A stretch of DNA of 64,000 nt from NCBI GenBank assembly GCA_025642065.1, contig JAODUP010001312.1, positions 1-64,000 on the forward strand, given 5' to 3'. Below, in pieces: positions 1 through 11,404 of the stretch. The DNA is from Paralvinella palmiformis. Lineage: Eukaryota > Annelida > Polychaeta > Terebellida > Alvinellidae. A program made the position numbers and the translations under genes. How positions within the stretch are numbered: the first letter of the stretch is position 1; each line of letters begins with the position of its first letter. The notes beneath the pieces were generated by a model that was not told the DNA's origin, searched no databases, and saw only the letters and a program-made list of their open reading frames with translations.

Positions 1-571
1 ACATGTAATGTCTCACCAGTCCCTAAGCCGCCAAGCAAAAACAAAAGGGAATCACCTAAGCCGTGGAGTTTGGGAGTAGAACACCCAAGTCAGATCACGG
101 CAGTAGTGAGAATGTTTAGATTAATTATCTAAGCAGCCCTATTTATAGCTATTTTTTAATTGCTGTATCTTTCTTCAAAGCAATACTATATAAACCATAT
201 AACCCAATTGTCACTGTCTTCAAAGATCAGTTTTTACAACGGGCAGGCGTCATGAAGCGACTACAATTAAAACTGTTTATCTTAATTACTATTAAAAGAC
301 TGACATCTGCGCTGAAACAGACCGTAATAGCGCGTCATAGCTTCCGTACTGTTTGAACTATGCTATCATTTTCAAACCTGACCTAATTTATGCTATTCTA
401 ACTATTGTAGTTATTAAATGTTATTTATGACAAGCAGATTAGAGCTAATCTTGAATGTCATAGTACAAACTGGACATAACTGGACCTAGGAAAGATAATT
501 CTATTCCCACATACAACCAAGGTGAATTATATATACAAGTAAACTTGTTATTAAAACACACCAACCGCGCG
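1..571 (+). repeat. Interspersed repeat R-A, partial copy at window edge
   Basis: This stretch matches 39889-40437 almost base for base, so it is one copy of a dispersed non-coding repeat named R-A here. It begins part-way into the element because the window starts there. The match stops at CCAACCGCGCG and passes directly into a GT run, whereas the 40.4 kb copy continues past that point. No ORF of note. Family identity is unknown. Confidence 0.8.
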
Positions 572-600
572 CGTGTGTGTGTGTGTGTGTGTGTGTGTGT
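572..600. repeat. (GT)n microsatellite
   Basis: A pure GT run begins exactly where the R-A copy to its left ends. R-A, R-B and R-D copies elsewhere in the window also border TG-type runs. Confidence 0.95.
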
Positions 601-1660
601 CAAGGGGACATTTGCTCAGAAATAAGTCAGTAAGAAAACAAAACGTATTTTGCCCCTGACTGAAATAAATATTACCTTTAAGACTAAGGCATTAACCACA
701 CAAAATATAACTATACATTGCAGGATAATAAAAGCACGTTCATAAAAAGTACCCTGAATATCGCATAATTCGGTGTAAGTCGATATAAGTAGAGATCACT
801 TAAATTTAATGTCATATAGCGATATGATGTAGGAGATTACTAATATGTATCGTATCGCGACCTGCTCCGCATGAATATAAACTATCAAGTAATAATATCA
901 AGTCAGTAGGGATTATGAAACCTACGTTTGACTATCGTAGAAGGATAATCCACAAAAATCAATCATCGTTTAGTGAGATCATTGTTTATGGACTTGGAAC
1001 CATTTTGATTGTACGTCACCACGTTACGCCTGGATCATTTAAATTCTTCATTCTTTTAGGTGTCATAAATATCACTTAAAGTATGAGCATAGTTATAAAA
1101 ATAATTAACAATAGAGCCCAACATTCGGAATCCCTCATTATAACACTACACACGGTGATGGTCCACCTACCTTTAAATAAATATATTGCTATCATACGTG
1201 TAGCGAATTCAATGACAACCAAGAAGTTACAAGAGATGAAAGTAGCTTCACGTCAAATTAAAATAATGGATGTCATAATGTCTGTTTCTACTATCAATTA
1301 CACCTTACGTATCTGTCATCTAAAACAACAAATCCTGGAACGGGATAGTACCGGATTAGTTGGTCATCCTGTAATGAGTTCCTGCGTGTTACTGAAACGA
1401 ATATATACTTTAAGGACAGAAAATATAAATCGGGAATGTCGACAAGACCAATCGAGCTGAGTCATTTACTTTCAAATAACATAAATCAATGGTGGACATT
1501 CTGGAGAAAGATTGATATCGCAACAATACCATTAATATCAGAAAACGGCCATCTTTCGATTCCCAATAACAAATAACACGCTTGTTACAACGTGATAAGG
1601 TGAAGATACAAGATAACGGATGACACCGATTAGTACGTGCACGTGACACGTTAATCATAA
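601..1660. other. No gene recognised; contains diverged repeat R-H
   Basis: AT-rich sequence with only short, chance-like ORFs (the longest about 125 codons, without recognisable motifs). About 845-1045 resembles 23805-23995. I see nothing else in it. Confidence 0.5.
845..1045 (+). repeat. Repeat R-H, copy 1 (diverged)
   Basis: The stretch with TGAATATAAACTATCAAG and the later segment around GTACGTCACCACGTTACG parallel 23805-23995 in the same order and orientation, with many substitutions. Only these two copies were noticed. Confidence 0.45.
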
Positions 1661-1665
1661 GAAGG

Positions 1666-1699
<34 letters not shown>

Positions 1700-1708
1700 T
1701 TATATAGT

Positions 1709-1773
<65 letters not shown>

Positions 1774-1938
1774 GGATAGATAGATAGATAGATGGATAGA
1801 TAGTTATATAGTTAGATAGATAGATAGATAGATAGATAGATGGATAGATAGTTAGATAGATAGATAGATAGATAGATAGATATTAGAGATAAATAGATAG
1901 ATAGATAGATAGATAGATAGTTAGATAGATAGATAGAA

Positions 1939-2035
<97 letters not shown>

Positions 2036-2068
2036 TAGATAGATAGATAGATATATAGATAGATAGAA
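1661..2068. repeat. (GATA)n array with an internal (AT)n block
   Basis: A GATA/TAGA tetranucleotide array runs through the whole interval, with a pure AT block at 1941-1995 and occasional GTTA or GGAT variants. It abuts the apparent 3' end of the minus-strand LINE2 at 2069, so it may have grown from that element's terminal repeat. The predicted Ser/Tyr/Ile-rich peptide on the minus strand is a repeat artefact. Confidence 0.95.
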
Positions 2069-2330
2069 ATTTATTTAAATTCGGTACAAGTACAATAGGA
2101 ATCATTAGCTAAAAGCTATTGACCGAATGATCATCTATATATACATTTCACGAATCTCATGTGTAGTTACACTGATATCTCTGTCGTCCCCTAAATTGTA
2201 CAAGTATTTACAATGAGTAGTAGGCGGAACGCCCAATATTCTAAGCACAGATTTGCGGCAAGCAACATAAAACGTTTCCTTCCCTTTAAGTATTGTGAGC
2301 GGCTGTGGATCAGGACCAGTTTGTGTGTTC
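2069..2330 (-). mobile_element. LINE2, C-terminal RT and 3' end (detached part)
   Basis: Read on the minus strand, this interval encodes a peptide with GKETFYVACRKSVLRILG followed by PPTTHCKYL. That is the arrangement found C-terminal to the reverse transcriptase in many non-LTR retrotransposons (W/CRK..RR(I/L), then P..TH). It appears to continue the minus-strand LINE2 that breaks off at 4472, with LINE1 lying in between. The 3' end merges into the GATA array. It is a decayed, non-functional fragment. Confidence 0.55.
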
Positions 2331-3442
2331 ATGGAAATGTTCAAGGTCAGTAAAATTCTTGTTAAAAATACCCTTGCCTCTGCTAAATCTAAATACTATA
2401 ATAAAAAGATCAAAGCATCCAAGGGAAATCAAAAGACTGTTTTCTTTGTTGTGAATAAAGTATTACATAAAAGTCAAACTGTCCTCCCAAATAATATCAA
2501 CTCAGATAAAGATATGGCCCATTGTTTTAATAACTTCTTCTGTCAAAAAATATTAAATATACATAGTGAGTTCCAGTCCAGCACCTTATCACAGGGTAAG
2601 CCATTGGTAGAAAAGTCCTGCATATCCATGATGGATACATATTTGAGGCTTTTACAGAGACTGATATCAGACAGTTGCTGAAAAGGTCATCTAATGCTTT
2701 CTGTGCAGTTGACCCTATGCCTACATGGCTTGTGAAAGATTGTCTGGTTGTTCTCATAAACCCAATTACAAATATAGTTAATAAATCATTATCTCTGGGT
2801 GTTTTCCCAAGATCCATGAAATCTGCCCTTGTAAAACCATTAATAAAAAAACACACTATGGACTGTAATATTCTAAATAATTACAGACCTGTTTCAAATC
2901 TTACATTTTTATCTAAAGTTATAGAAAAGGCAGTTGCTTTCCATATAAACAAATATTTAATCAATAATAACCTTAATGAATCACTACAGTCTGCCTATTA
3001 AAGTGGTCACATCACTGAAACAGCCTTGGTTCGAGTGAAAAATGATATCATGATGTCAATTGATCAAGGTAAGTAATACTTGTTCTTCAGACTGTCTGCT
3101 GCATTTGATACAGTTGACCATAATTTACTAGTGTCTGTTCATGGTATTTTATCTGACATTCAGTTTTTGTTATCTGGTGTACCACAGGGTTCAGTTCTTG
3201 GTCCTCTGGTTTTCACAATGTATACTTGTCCTCGTTGGATTATTACACAATGATATGGGGTTAAATATCACTTGTATGCTGATGACACACAGCTGTATAT
3301 ATCACTGATCCCACAATAGTTAAATATTTCCTCTTCCTTGAAGAATTAGAACATTGTATTGCTTATATTCGGCTATGGATGACTCAAAATCTTCTAAAAC
3401 TAAATGATAATAAAACAAATATTTTATATTTGGCATCCCTAA

Positions 3443-3857
3443 AGACACCAGCATTACAGGTGGGTGCATCTTCGATTACCCCTAATGGGTCAGTAAAAAA
3501 TCTAGGGGTTATTTTTGACCAATGTATTAACATGCATAAACATGTCACATCAGTATGCCGAGCTGCCTACTACCATCTTAAGAACATCCACTGTTTAAAA
3601 GCATTCTTGACACAAGAATCACTTGTAACTGTAGTTCGTGCCTTTGTTAGAGACACCAGCATTACAGGTGGGTGCATCTTCGATTACTCCTAATGGGTCA
3701 GTAAAAAATTTAGGGGTTATTTTTGACCAATGTATTAACATGCATGAACATGTCACATCAGTATGCCGAGCTGCCTACTACCATCTTAAGAACATCCACT
3801 GTTTAAAAGCATTCTTGACACAAGAATCACTTGTAACTGTAGTTCATGCCTTTGTTA
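3443..3857 (+). repeat. 208-bp tandem duplication inside LINE1
   Basis: The block starting AGACACCAGC at 3443 repeats from 3651, a period of 208 bp. Only about four base differences were noticed between the units. Because 208 is not a multiple of three, the duplication also shifts the reading frame. It covers the part of the RT C-terminal region that includes GSVKNLGVIFDQ. Confidence 0.93.
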
Positions 3858-4407
3858 CATCTCGTATAGACTATTGTAACTCCCTGTTATATGGCATATC
3901 TGATTATAACATTAATCGCCTTCAGCGAATTCAGAATAGTGCAGCTCCCATTGTAACAAATACTAGAAAATATGATCATATCACCCAATTCTTCACAAAC
4001 TACATTGGCTACCTGTTAGACAGCGTATCCATTTTAAGATTCTGTTAATAACTTATAAATCTATTAATGATATGGCGCCAGAATACCTGTGTGAACTGGT
4101 TTTCATTAGAAAGTCATCCCGAAAACTCAGGTCAACCAGTCAGATACTATTGCAGGTGCCAGTGTCTCGGCTCAAGTCATATGGTGATTGTGTGTTTAGT
4201 GTTGCAGCCCCCACTTTATGGAATAAGTTGCCGGCAAATATTAGAAATGCGTCGTCTCTTGGACATTTTAAGTCTCATCTAAAAACACACCTATTTAAGG
4301 TCGCTTTCACAGATAAATAATTATTATCTTTTAAATCATTACAGGGTTTTTACAGACATTATTTAGGGTATCTTATTTGAATGGCTCCTGCTAGTAAGGG
4401 CGTTTTA

Positions 4408-4416
4408 TTAAATATA

Positions 4417-4455
<39 letters not shown>

Positions 4456-4456
4456 T
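4408..4456. repeat. (ATT)n tail of LINE1
   Basis: An uninterrupted ATT run at the 3' end of LINE1, directly after TTAAATATAC. The same terminal repeat follows the LINE1 3' ends at 14.9, 18.46 (reverse strand) and 51.8 kb, so it is the element's own tail. Confidence 0.93.
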
Positions 4457-4465
4457 TTGCAAATC

Positions 4466-6080
4466 GTATAATTAGCTATCATACAGAGACATGCAGTAAG
4501 ACTTGAATAATTTGTAACTTATATGTGAATGAGCATGCATAAAATGGGATAAAACCATGTTAACTTTCACATAAAAATCCTTCACTGTCTCAGTAATTAT
4601 ATTTGAGTTACATTGGGGATCCAATATGTTACCTAGGTGCTTCTCAGTGAGACTTTGTACAATGTGGCCATCCATAAAATCAATATTTAGGTGCTCATTA
4701 ATATTTATGTTACTGCTACATCTATATACAAGTGATATGTTCTTCTGTGAGTTAAAAATTACATCATATTCTTTAGCAAATGCTTCACATATACACAATA
4801 GTTTCTTGACAGAATATAAAGTATGTGCTAACAAAATTACATCATATGCATACCCGAAGGATCCGCAATACATATTACCAACCAACACCACATAAAGATA
4901 ACGTTTTCAAAAGTTCGTCTATGTATATAATAAATAAGATTGGTGATAACACACCACCTTGTTTTACGTCATTAGTAACAGGTACATGGTTCGAAATAAA
5001 ATTACCTCATTTTACTCTGATACATTGAGAAATGTATATATTGGCTAGACATCTAGCAACAGTCGGACATAGATGACGTTTTCTGAATAATTTGAATAAT
5101 TTAACATATTTGACATGGTCAAGTGCTCGACTAGCATCAAGTAGAGCAGTGTATGCATCTGTACTATTGTTTAAATAGTATTGTATAACCTCCTTTACCA
5201 CAAATGTACAATGAACAGTGGAATGTTGTTTTTAAAACCGTATTGACAATCAGAAGTCGCAAATTTATCATAATGCTTCGATAGAATAATTCGGTCCAAC
5301 AGTTTACCGAGCACACTGATTTGGAAAGGAAATTAATGTGGATTAATGCAAACCGTACGGTACACATCCATGAAATATCATACTAGATAATAACGATGAG
5401 AAATAAACATGTAATTTGCGTGTGCCATTAATAATATGGTCTGACTAATGTCCGGTTTGACCATCGTGTTTACTACCCCTCATACACATTTAGTACATGG
5501 AATTGCTTCGCTGGCACTCAGACATGCATTTATGATACCATCATGGAATTGTTGCAGATCCAAGCTATGAATATGACACATATGTTCTTTACAGTACAAT
5601 GCATTTATAGGTAAAGGTCCGCTTTAGTCTGATACATATTAATATCGTCATTATCTGCTGCTGACCAAAGCAACTATTTGCTATGGGTTATATGAATATC
5701 TTCACATGCTCTAATATTTAGATCAAAACAAACAGATACAGGATGATGGTCCGATAAATTGTCGCCATTATGAATAATCTGAACATTCAAAGAGGATACA
5801 AAGAGGATACACTTCCTGTAATAAGTATGTGATCAATGGTATGTTTCTCTTCTGCTCAACTCGTTCAACCATGTTCAGTCAATGCTGCCTACTAATACCT
5901 TAAGATCATTCACTATCTGAGATAATTCTTGATATAAAAAGTTCGAATGTACTTGTCTTTTTTATATATTATACCGGTTAATCTAACTCTTTACTATATA
6001 TTGTATCTGATCACTGCATATATTGTCCTCACCTGGCATGATCAAGTCAATCAATGTTTTTAAATTTACATTGATCACAA
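4466..6080 (-). mobile_element. LINE2: second non-LTR retrotransposon, endonuclease and RT relics
   Basis: The minus strand encodes pieces of a LINE ORF2 unlike LINE1. From high to low coordinate: an endonuclease stretch at about 5940-5820; the endonuclease motif GDNLSDHHPVSVCFDL near 5765-5705; an RT segment reading TALLDASRALDHVKYVKLF at about 5155-5100; and the catalytic block GYAYDVILLAHTLYSVKKLL near 4850-4790. The YADD box reads YAYD, so one catalytic Asp is lost. Stops, frameshifts and an internal deletion between endonuclease and RT make it a pseudogene. The frame stops at SYCMSLYDS (about 4475). The next expected block lies at 2330-2069, across LINE1. Clade unresolved. Confidence 0.78.
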
Positions 6081-6504
6081 CTGAGAAGGGGCAATCATTT
6101 TCAAAATAAGTTACCTACTTATGAATCAATCAGTAATAGTGCATATGCATTGAAATTAGAAATGTTTTTCATCAAAAGGTCGACGCGAGTCAACAAGGAA
6201 TGTACTAAAGCAGATAGTTGTACTACATGTACTCAACTCATACAACAATTGTGTGTTTTTTTATGTGTGACAAGCACAACTTTCTAAATATCATTATTAT
6301 GAAAACTTATTCGAAGGAAATACACATGTTCAAAGTTACTGAAGGTCTTTATTCTGCAATTGTGGTATCTAAAGTTATATCCGCCTTCGATCAATATAAT
6401 ATTTAATAAAGTAAAGAAATCAATGATTGAAGAATGACACAACCAAACGAAATTTGCTTTATAAATGAAGCAATTTATTAATAGACACACACTCTTATAT
6501 CGAG
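6081..6504. other. No feature recognised
   Basis: AT-rich sequence between the LINE2 relic and a tRNA-headed SINE. Only short ORFs; I see nothing assignable. Confidence 0.4.
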
Positions 6505-6775
6505 CCCAGTTAGTTAGAACGTAGGACTCGTAGCCGAACGGTCGCGGGTTCGAGGCTACGTGAGCTGCAATGCCGTCGTGTGGTGACTGATTCACTCATC
6601 CATTAACAAAATGAGTACCTGACAGAATGTAATGGCTATGTGTTTGAGTAACGCTTGGCGCCTATAATGGCAGCATGTGTTCAAGGATAATAAAACTGTA
6701 AACGTGCCTTAGAGCAGCTTCTAGCAGAATAGGGTTCTATATAAATGTCACATATCACATATTGTTATATCTTAC
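6505..6775 (+). mobile_element. tRNA-derived SINE, second type (SINE2)
   Basis: The head resembles a tRNA gene: an A-box-like TAGTTAGAACG and a good B box GGTTCGAGGC at about 6546-6556. A body of about 200 bp follows. The 3' part reads TGCCTTAGAGCAGC and then GGGTTCTATATAAAT, which resembles the 3' part of the element at 24345-24452. It is a non-coding, RNA polymerase III-type retroposon that would depend on LINE enzymes. Boundaries are approximate. Confidence 0.65.
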
Positions 6776-6844
6776 CTATTGGTGAGTTAATTTATTACAC
6801 CTTATAGAGTAAAATAGACTAAAGACAACAACTCAAAAAGCATG

Positions 6845-7420
6845 AGCGCTAACCATGGGAAAAGACAGCAAGTGAAAACCAGTTGCTAGAGAAATCTTGG
6901 AAATTAGATACAAAGGTTTTCCGGAAGAAAACGTTCGTTAGCCAATGGTACACAATTTGAAAATGATGCGAGATTAAACAGGAAGCCAATGGAGTGATTT
7001 CAGGAGTGGGACAAAATGGGAAAACCGAGGAGACCGAGTGAACTCTAACTAAGCAGTTCTGAACACAATGAAGTGTTGCAATATCCTTAGATCCAATGTT
7101 AAAAGGACGACAATTGGAGTAATCAGGCCTACTAATAACGAATGCTTTAGCAATGGTTTTGGCAACTGAAAGAGGAATATAACGACGAATAAGGTGAAGG
7201 CTACAAATATGGTAGAAGCAGCAGTGACGTGTCAGAGAAATATGCACCCATAATAATGGAATTTGTTTGGTCTGCATAGAACGTAAGTCTGTTGTTTTTC
7301 ATCCAGCCGGAGATAAAATTGAGACAGTCACCTAGCTCTGTAAGAGAAATATCTGTGTATGCTGTAGGAAAACGATATTTGTAATTGGGTGAATCGACAA
7401 CTAAATATTATTGGAAATCT
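6845..7420 (-). mobile_element. LINE3: CR1/L2-like RT C-terminal fragment
   Basis: On the minus strand, an open stretch of about 140 codons reads VHISLTRHCCFYHI, then RRYIPLSVAKTIAKAFVISR and FNIGSKDIATLHCVQNCLVRV. This is the post-palm, thumb-like region of CR1/L2-type reverse transcriptases (RYIP..VAK...TS.LDYCN..L, then LQ.VQN..AR). Immediately upstream (7400-7280) comes ELGDCLNFISGWMKNNRL, the segment preceding NPDKTE in the family. The conserved LDYCN reads PDYSN, and frames break at both ends. It is too short and eroded to be active, and its sequence differs from LINE1. Confidence 0.78.
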
Positions 7421-7980
7421 ACGTTGTGTTTTATGATTAGCACACAATAAAGTATGTTATCAGGATTGTATAACTAAAATCATCAAGTTAGCTGTCCTTA
7501 ATTCATTGGTTACCGCAATGTATCCATACCAAATAAGATTCTATTTGTTTTCTAAATACATGTCAATAGTAATTAAATGGAATAATTTATATTTTGGACG
7601 AGCTCTTTCGGGTAAACAACAAACCAATTTCCCCACTTTCTCTCTGATTAATTATTGCTTCATGTGGTATGCCCTAATATCAATTACGTTTTATATTTTC
7701 TAAAATAGCATTTTCGTTTATCTCACTTTTTAACCCCACAGAGTATCCATATCAATAATCCTACTTCACGTTTCACAACAATAGTAAGCGAACGATTACT
7801 ATTACTCTGAAGGCTGGTCATATCTGAAACATATAAATAAGAAGCAATTCCCTTGAGTTTTTATGTGATAAGAAAATTCATCCTACAGACGAAAGTAATA
7901 ATGGGATTTTTATCTTCAACTTATCCATCCATTCAAAACACTCATACACTCAAATCTGGCCACCCTCCCACAGTCTCACT
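7421..7980. other. No feature recognised
   Basis: AT-rich intergenic sequence with one chance 65-codon ORF. No motif or repeat similarity seen. Confidence 0.4.
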
Positions 7981-8170
7981 CATGATGATTGGTCATGATG
8001 ATGACGATTGATGTTTTGCCGCCACGTTTGTGCACATAGCAGACTAAATCGGCCAAACGACTTCCAAAGGTAATGGAGTGAAGTCGAAGATAAAACACCC
8101 TTCTGATATGCCGAACTCGAGTGGTAATGATCTGGGATCCAACGCGCTTACACGTTAGACCAAAGTAGTA
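7981..8170 (-). mobile_element. tRNA-derived SINE1, minus-strand copy
   Basis: The reverse complement shows the SINE1 order: tRNA-like head, TTCGACTTCACTCCATTACC, TTTGGAAGTCG, GATTTAGTCTGC, TGTGCACAAACGTGG, CAAAACATCAATC, then a CATCAT tail. Most of the A box is degraded and the region of the B box has lost bases. Confidence 0.82.
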
Positions 8171-8205
8171 GTAATAATAGTAGTAGTAGTAGTAGTAATA
8201 GTACT
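8163..8205. repeat. (TAG)n/(TAA)n microsatellite
   Basis: A short AGTAGTAATAATAGTAG run adjoins the head end of the SINE1 copy. Confidence 0.85.
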
Positions 8206-9335
8206 AGAAACAGCAGCATTAAGGCAGCACGTTGTATTAGATCCATGAGATTGTTGCGGGATGTTTCCCAACAAAGTCACTCTTTATCCATAGCTATCAA
8301 TGTGTGTACACAATCCTTCATTCAGTACTAATACTCGCCAGAATTATTTGATATTAATTATTAGTGATATGTGTCGGAGAATACAAAGATTAAAATTAGT
8401 AGTCGCGAATTGCCATTATGCGTTTCTTCATGTCTCCATTTATGTATCTCTTTTCTGTTTGATTGAGTGCCAGTCTGTAGGCTTGTTAGTATATCCGGGT
8501 ATGCATGTATGTGGAGGAGGAGGACTATCGTTGTGCTAGTATGTGTTTTCAGCAAAATCCTAATTTAAAAATATAAGATTTGTTTTACTGTTTAGAAAAA
8601 AAGATTTAGTGGGGAAATACCCATAATATTTTAGTGAAATAGGGGAAATAATATTAACTAGACTGACATTGGTTTATAATTTATTTCTACACGAGCTATA
8701 TGGTTCAGTCAAATATGTATTGAATAAATGGTTCTAATTTGCAGCTTAAACACAACACTTCCCTCATTTTATAGATGTTGACTTGGCAAGGTGCAACGAA
8801 ATAAAAACCCAACTACAAAATATAAAGTACGTCGAACAGTACTGCAAATTATTAACTGAAAACAAACTATAATTAACTAAACAATAACACTGACATTAAA
8901 AATAATAGAGATGCCACTGTTGTTGTTGCTGATGATGTTACTGATTTTCTGATAGCTCTTGTTGTTCATGCAATTATGTTTCAATCAAGAATAACCATGA
9001 CAAGTAGATTTAAAAAATGAAGATGTTTTATTGGTTCTAAGCTCATCGTATTAGATTGTTCTCTTTGACACAGACACACCCCCATTTAACGGCAGGCCAC
9101 GTAACTTCTGACGGAGAATGAAACACGCCTCTGATTACTTGTCCACCAATCTACTTAGCTGCCTCACAATATAGCGGTATACTTAGTGGGCATTCTGACG
9201 TTCTTTATGTACCCTTATCAATAAGTCTATAAGCTAGTCTGTTATTATGTTTCTTTCTTTACTTGGGTATATCTCTATTTGTCGGCATGGATGATTTGCT
9301 GGTGTTTGATTCTCCTTAAATCCCTTTTCATTCAC
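8206..9335. other. No gene recognised
   Basis: AT-rich DNA with only short ORFs of about 80 codons or fewer. No known motif seen. Confidence 0.4.
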
Positions 9336-9338
9336 CGT

Positions 9339-9700
9339 TCCTCTCTCTCTCTCTCTCTCTCTCTCACTCACTCACTCACTCACACTCTATCTTTCTCTCT
9401 CTATCTCTCTCCGTGTGTGTGTGTGTGTGTGTGTATAAGTATGTATGTACGTATGTATGTGTGCGTGTGTGTGTGTATGCGTAAGTATGTATTACGTATG
9501 TATGTATGTGTGCGTGTGTGTGTTCCCCCCTCCCCATCTTCCCTTTCACTTCGCTCATTACTTTTATATCTCTATTTCTCAGTTTCTCCCTTTCTATCTC
9601 GGTCTTCTACATTGTATCCTCTTCACTTCACTTTCTTCGCTCCCCTCTTTCGCTTTTCGTATTACTCACTCTCTTACTCTCTCACTTCATTCTCTATCTG
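9339..9700. repeat. Low-complexity TC / ACTC / TG / TATG / TC-rich tract
   Basis: Successive simple repeats: CTCT at about 9341-9365, CACT at about 9366-9382, GTGT from about 9414, interleaved GTAT/GTGC to about 9523, then pyrimidine-rich sequence. The 182-codon and shorter ORFs across it consist of repeat-coded Ser/Leu/Cys/Val and are not credible genes. Confidence 0.85.
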
Positions 9701-11258
9701 CTATAAGGTCAGACATATCCCAGATAATGCTCAGGTGATGTACTGTAAGGTTATTGACCTGTATACAGTTATTCTGTGCCAGCACATAATATCGATTTCA
9801 CAAGGTATTTTGTTTCCACAAGGCTGATCATTCCCGTGTTACAATGTCAAAAATAGAAGTCAACGTGACATTTTGTATCAAGTATGATTCTGTTATCCCG
9901 AGAGTAAAAAGCCTTTTTCTTTTTAAATTTGTGACATCAACTAATAGACCTGGACTGAAATGGTCAGATTATGATGAGGTCTTGAGAATAACCAGGATAG
10001 GTACGAGGTGGGTTTATAACAGTTTCACTATTATCTGCTAAACCTAAATTTAACTTCAATGAAACGTTGACAAAATTGAACGGCATTTAAATATTTCTTC
10101 TTGTCCGAGAACGTTTAATATACATCCAGAACGAACAAGTGTGGGCTAAGCCAAATAAAACGTAAACAAATAAAGGAAACTCGATAATTAATGAGTTTGC
10201 GCTATCAGAAAGTTTCGAAACATATTGCCTTTGTACAGGAACTGATATCAAATTAATTCCATATTTCACTGAATTAACGGCATACATTATATAAATAAAT
10301 TGCCAATATTGGTCTGAGTGGCAATATTGGTCCGAAACTTGGCATAATGACAACCAACTGATGACAGAATCAGTGGAGAGGAATTTAAATACTGTGAATG
10401 GAGCGAGAATAGTTTGTGATTATGGAACGTCTAACCTTTGGATTACACCATTTCGAAATACGATTGAGGGCAATTATACATACAACTAGAAATTGATGTG
10501 GAGACGACCACATAACACAAATTACATAATAATTGGTTTCTTGACAGACAAGACTTAAGCATAAGTGTTTACATACAACTTGAACTTAGTACAGAAAGTC
10601 TATATATTTAGCATTATCAAAGTGGGTAAGATACAAAATATACCTAAGATTAGTACTGATGTACATGTGTACCTACACCCATATTCGTGCTGCTAGGCTG
10701 TTCCATGCTTCCTAGATATATCCATCACTCCGATATTGCTGCATACATTGCTGAGAAGCTTGTCGTTTCCGAATCAGGTTCGTATTATATATATTTAATT
10801 AATACTGTAGACGATATACTATATGATCAAATATTTTACTTAATATCCTAAATGATAATTAATTCAGATAATATATGATATACTGTCAGCTATACATAAC
10901 TAGCATCACGAAATGTAGTTACCAAACCTTAGTATTTTTAACTGTGATTATCTAAGGACTACTAATCTGTCTTTCGTGTAAATAATTTATACGATGACTG
11001 ACTCGTTTACGATACAAAGCTCTCTGTGAACCATGAACTTCACAAATTACATCCAATCCCAACAAGTACACATGATCAATAACGATATGAGGTATCACTG
11101 ATCAGGACGGTTAAGCTTTTCATTTTAATTGGGGAAAGTTCAGAACAGGAATGCAACAAGATAAATTAAAATCCAAATAATAAAACTATTATTTATTCTA
11201 GTAAAGTATTCAGACGTGAAGCTATTAAGTGGTATTTTTATAAATCCAAACATACACA
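9701..11258. other. No gene recognised
   Basis: AT-rich sequence without significant ORFs, repeats or RNA-like folds noticed by eye. Confidence 0.4.
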
Positions 11259-11316
11259 GCAACTTCCAAAGGTAATAAAGCGAAGCCAAAGATGAAACAT
11301 CCTTCAGATATGCCCA
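11259..11316 (-). mobile_element. SINE1 fragment, minus strand
   Basis: The reverse complement reads GGGCATATCTGAAGGATG then TTCATCTTTGGCTTCGC and CATTTGGAAG-type sequence, the middle of SINE1. Both head and tail are missing. Confidence 0.72.
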
Positions 11317-11319
11317 TAA

Positions 11320-11356
11320 GAAATTTTTTTTTTAATTTAAAAAATTTTTAAAATTT

Positions 11357-11402
<46 letters not shown>

Positions 11403-11404
11403 TC
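11320..11404. repeat. A/T-rich and (TA)n/(CA)n low-complexity run
   Basis: TTTTAAAAATTTT blocks lead into a TATATA run and a short CACACA run. No other content. Confidence 0.9.

Larger units (their letters stand above)
2331..4456 (+). mobile_element. LINE1: CR1/L2-like non-LTR retrotransposon, 5'-truncated and decayed
   Basis: A pseudogenised ORF2 of a CR1/L2-type LINE, which would have encoded the reverse transcriptase for target-primed insertion. The plus strand carries, in order: the linker between endonuclease and RT (SAKSKYYNKKIKASKGNQ, about 2380-2450); LSAAFDTVDH at 3092-3121; GVPQGSVLGPL near 3176-3208; the catalytic YADD at 3275-3286; and the C-terminal domain with RLQRIQNSAA, SRLKSYGDCVFSVAAPTLWN and FKSHLKTHLF. 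The endonuclease is missing. Stops and frameshifts break the frame. The palm is shortened between DHNLL and QFLLSGVPQG, where the family usually has several dozen more residues. A 208-bp segment is duplicated in tandem. The 3' UTR carries GGCTCCTGCTAGTAAGGGCG and ends in (ATT)n, as in three other copies here. The clade is inferred from motif style. Confidence 0.88.

Noticed and set aside
1661..2068. CRISPR-like or regulatory array
   Set aside because: A continuous tetranucleotide microsatellite without spacers.
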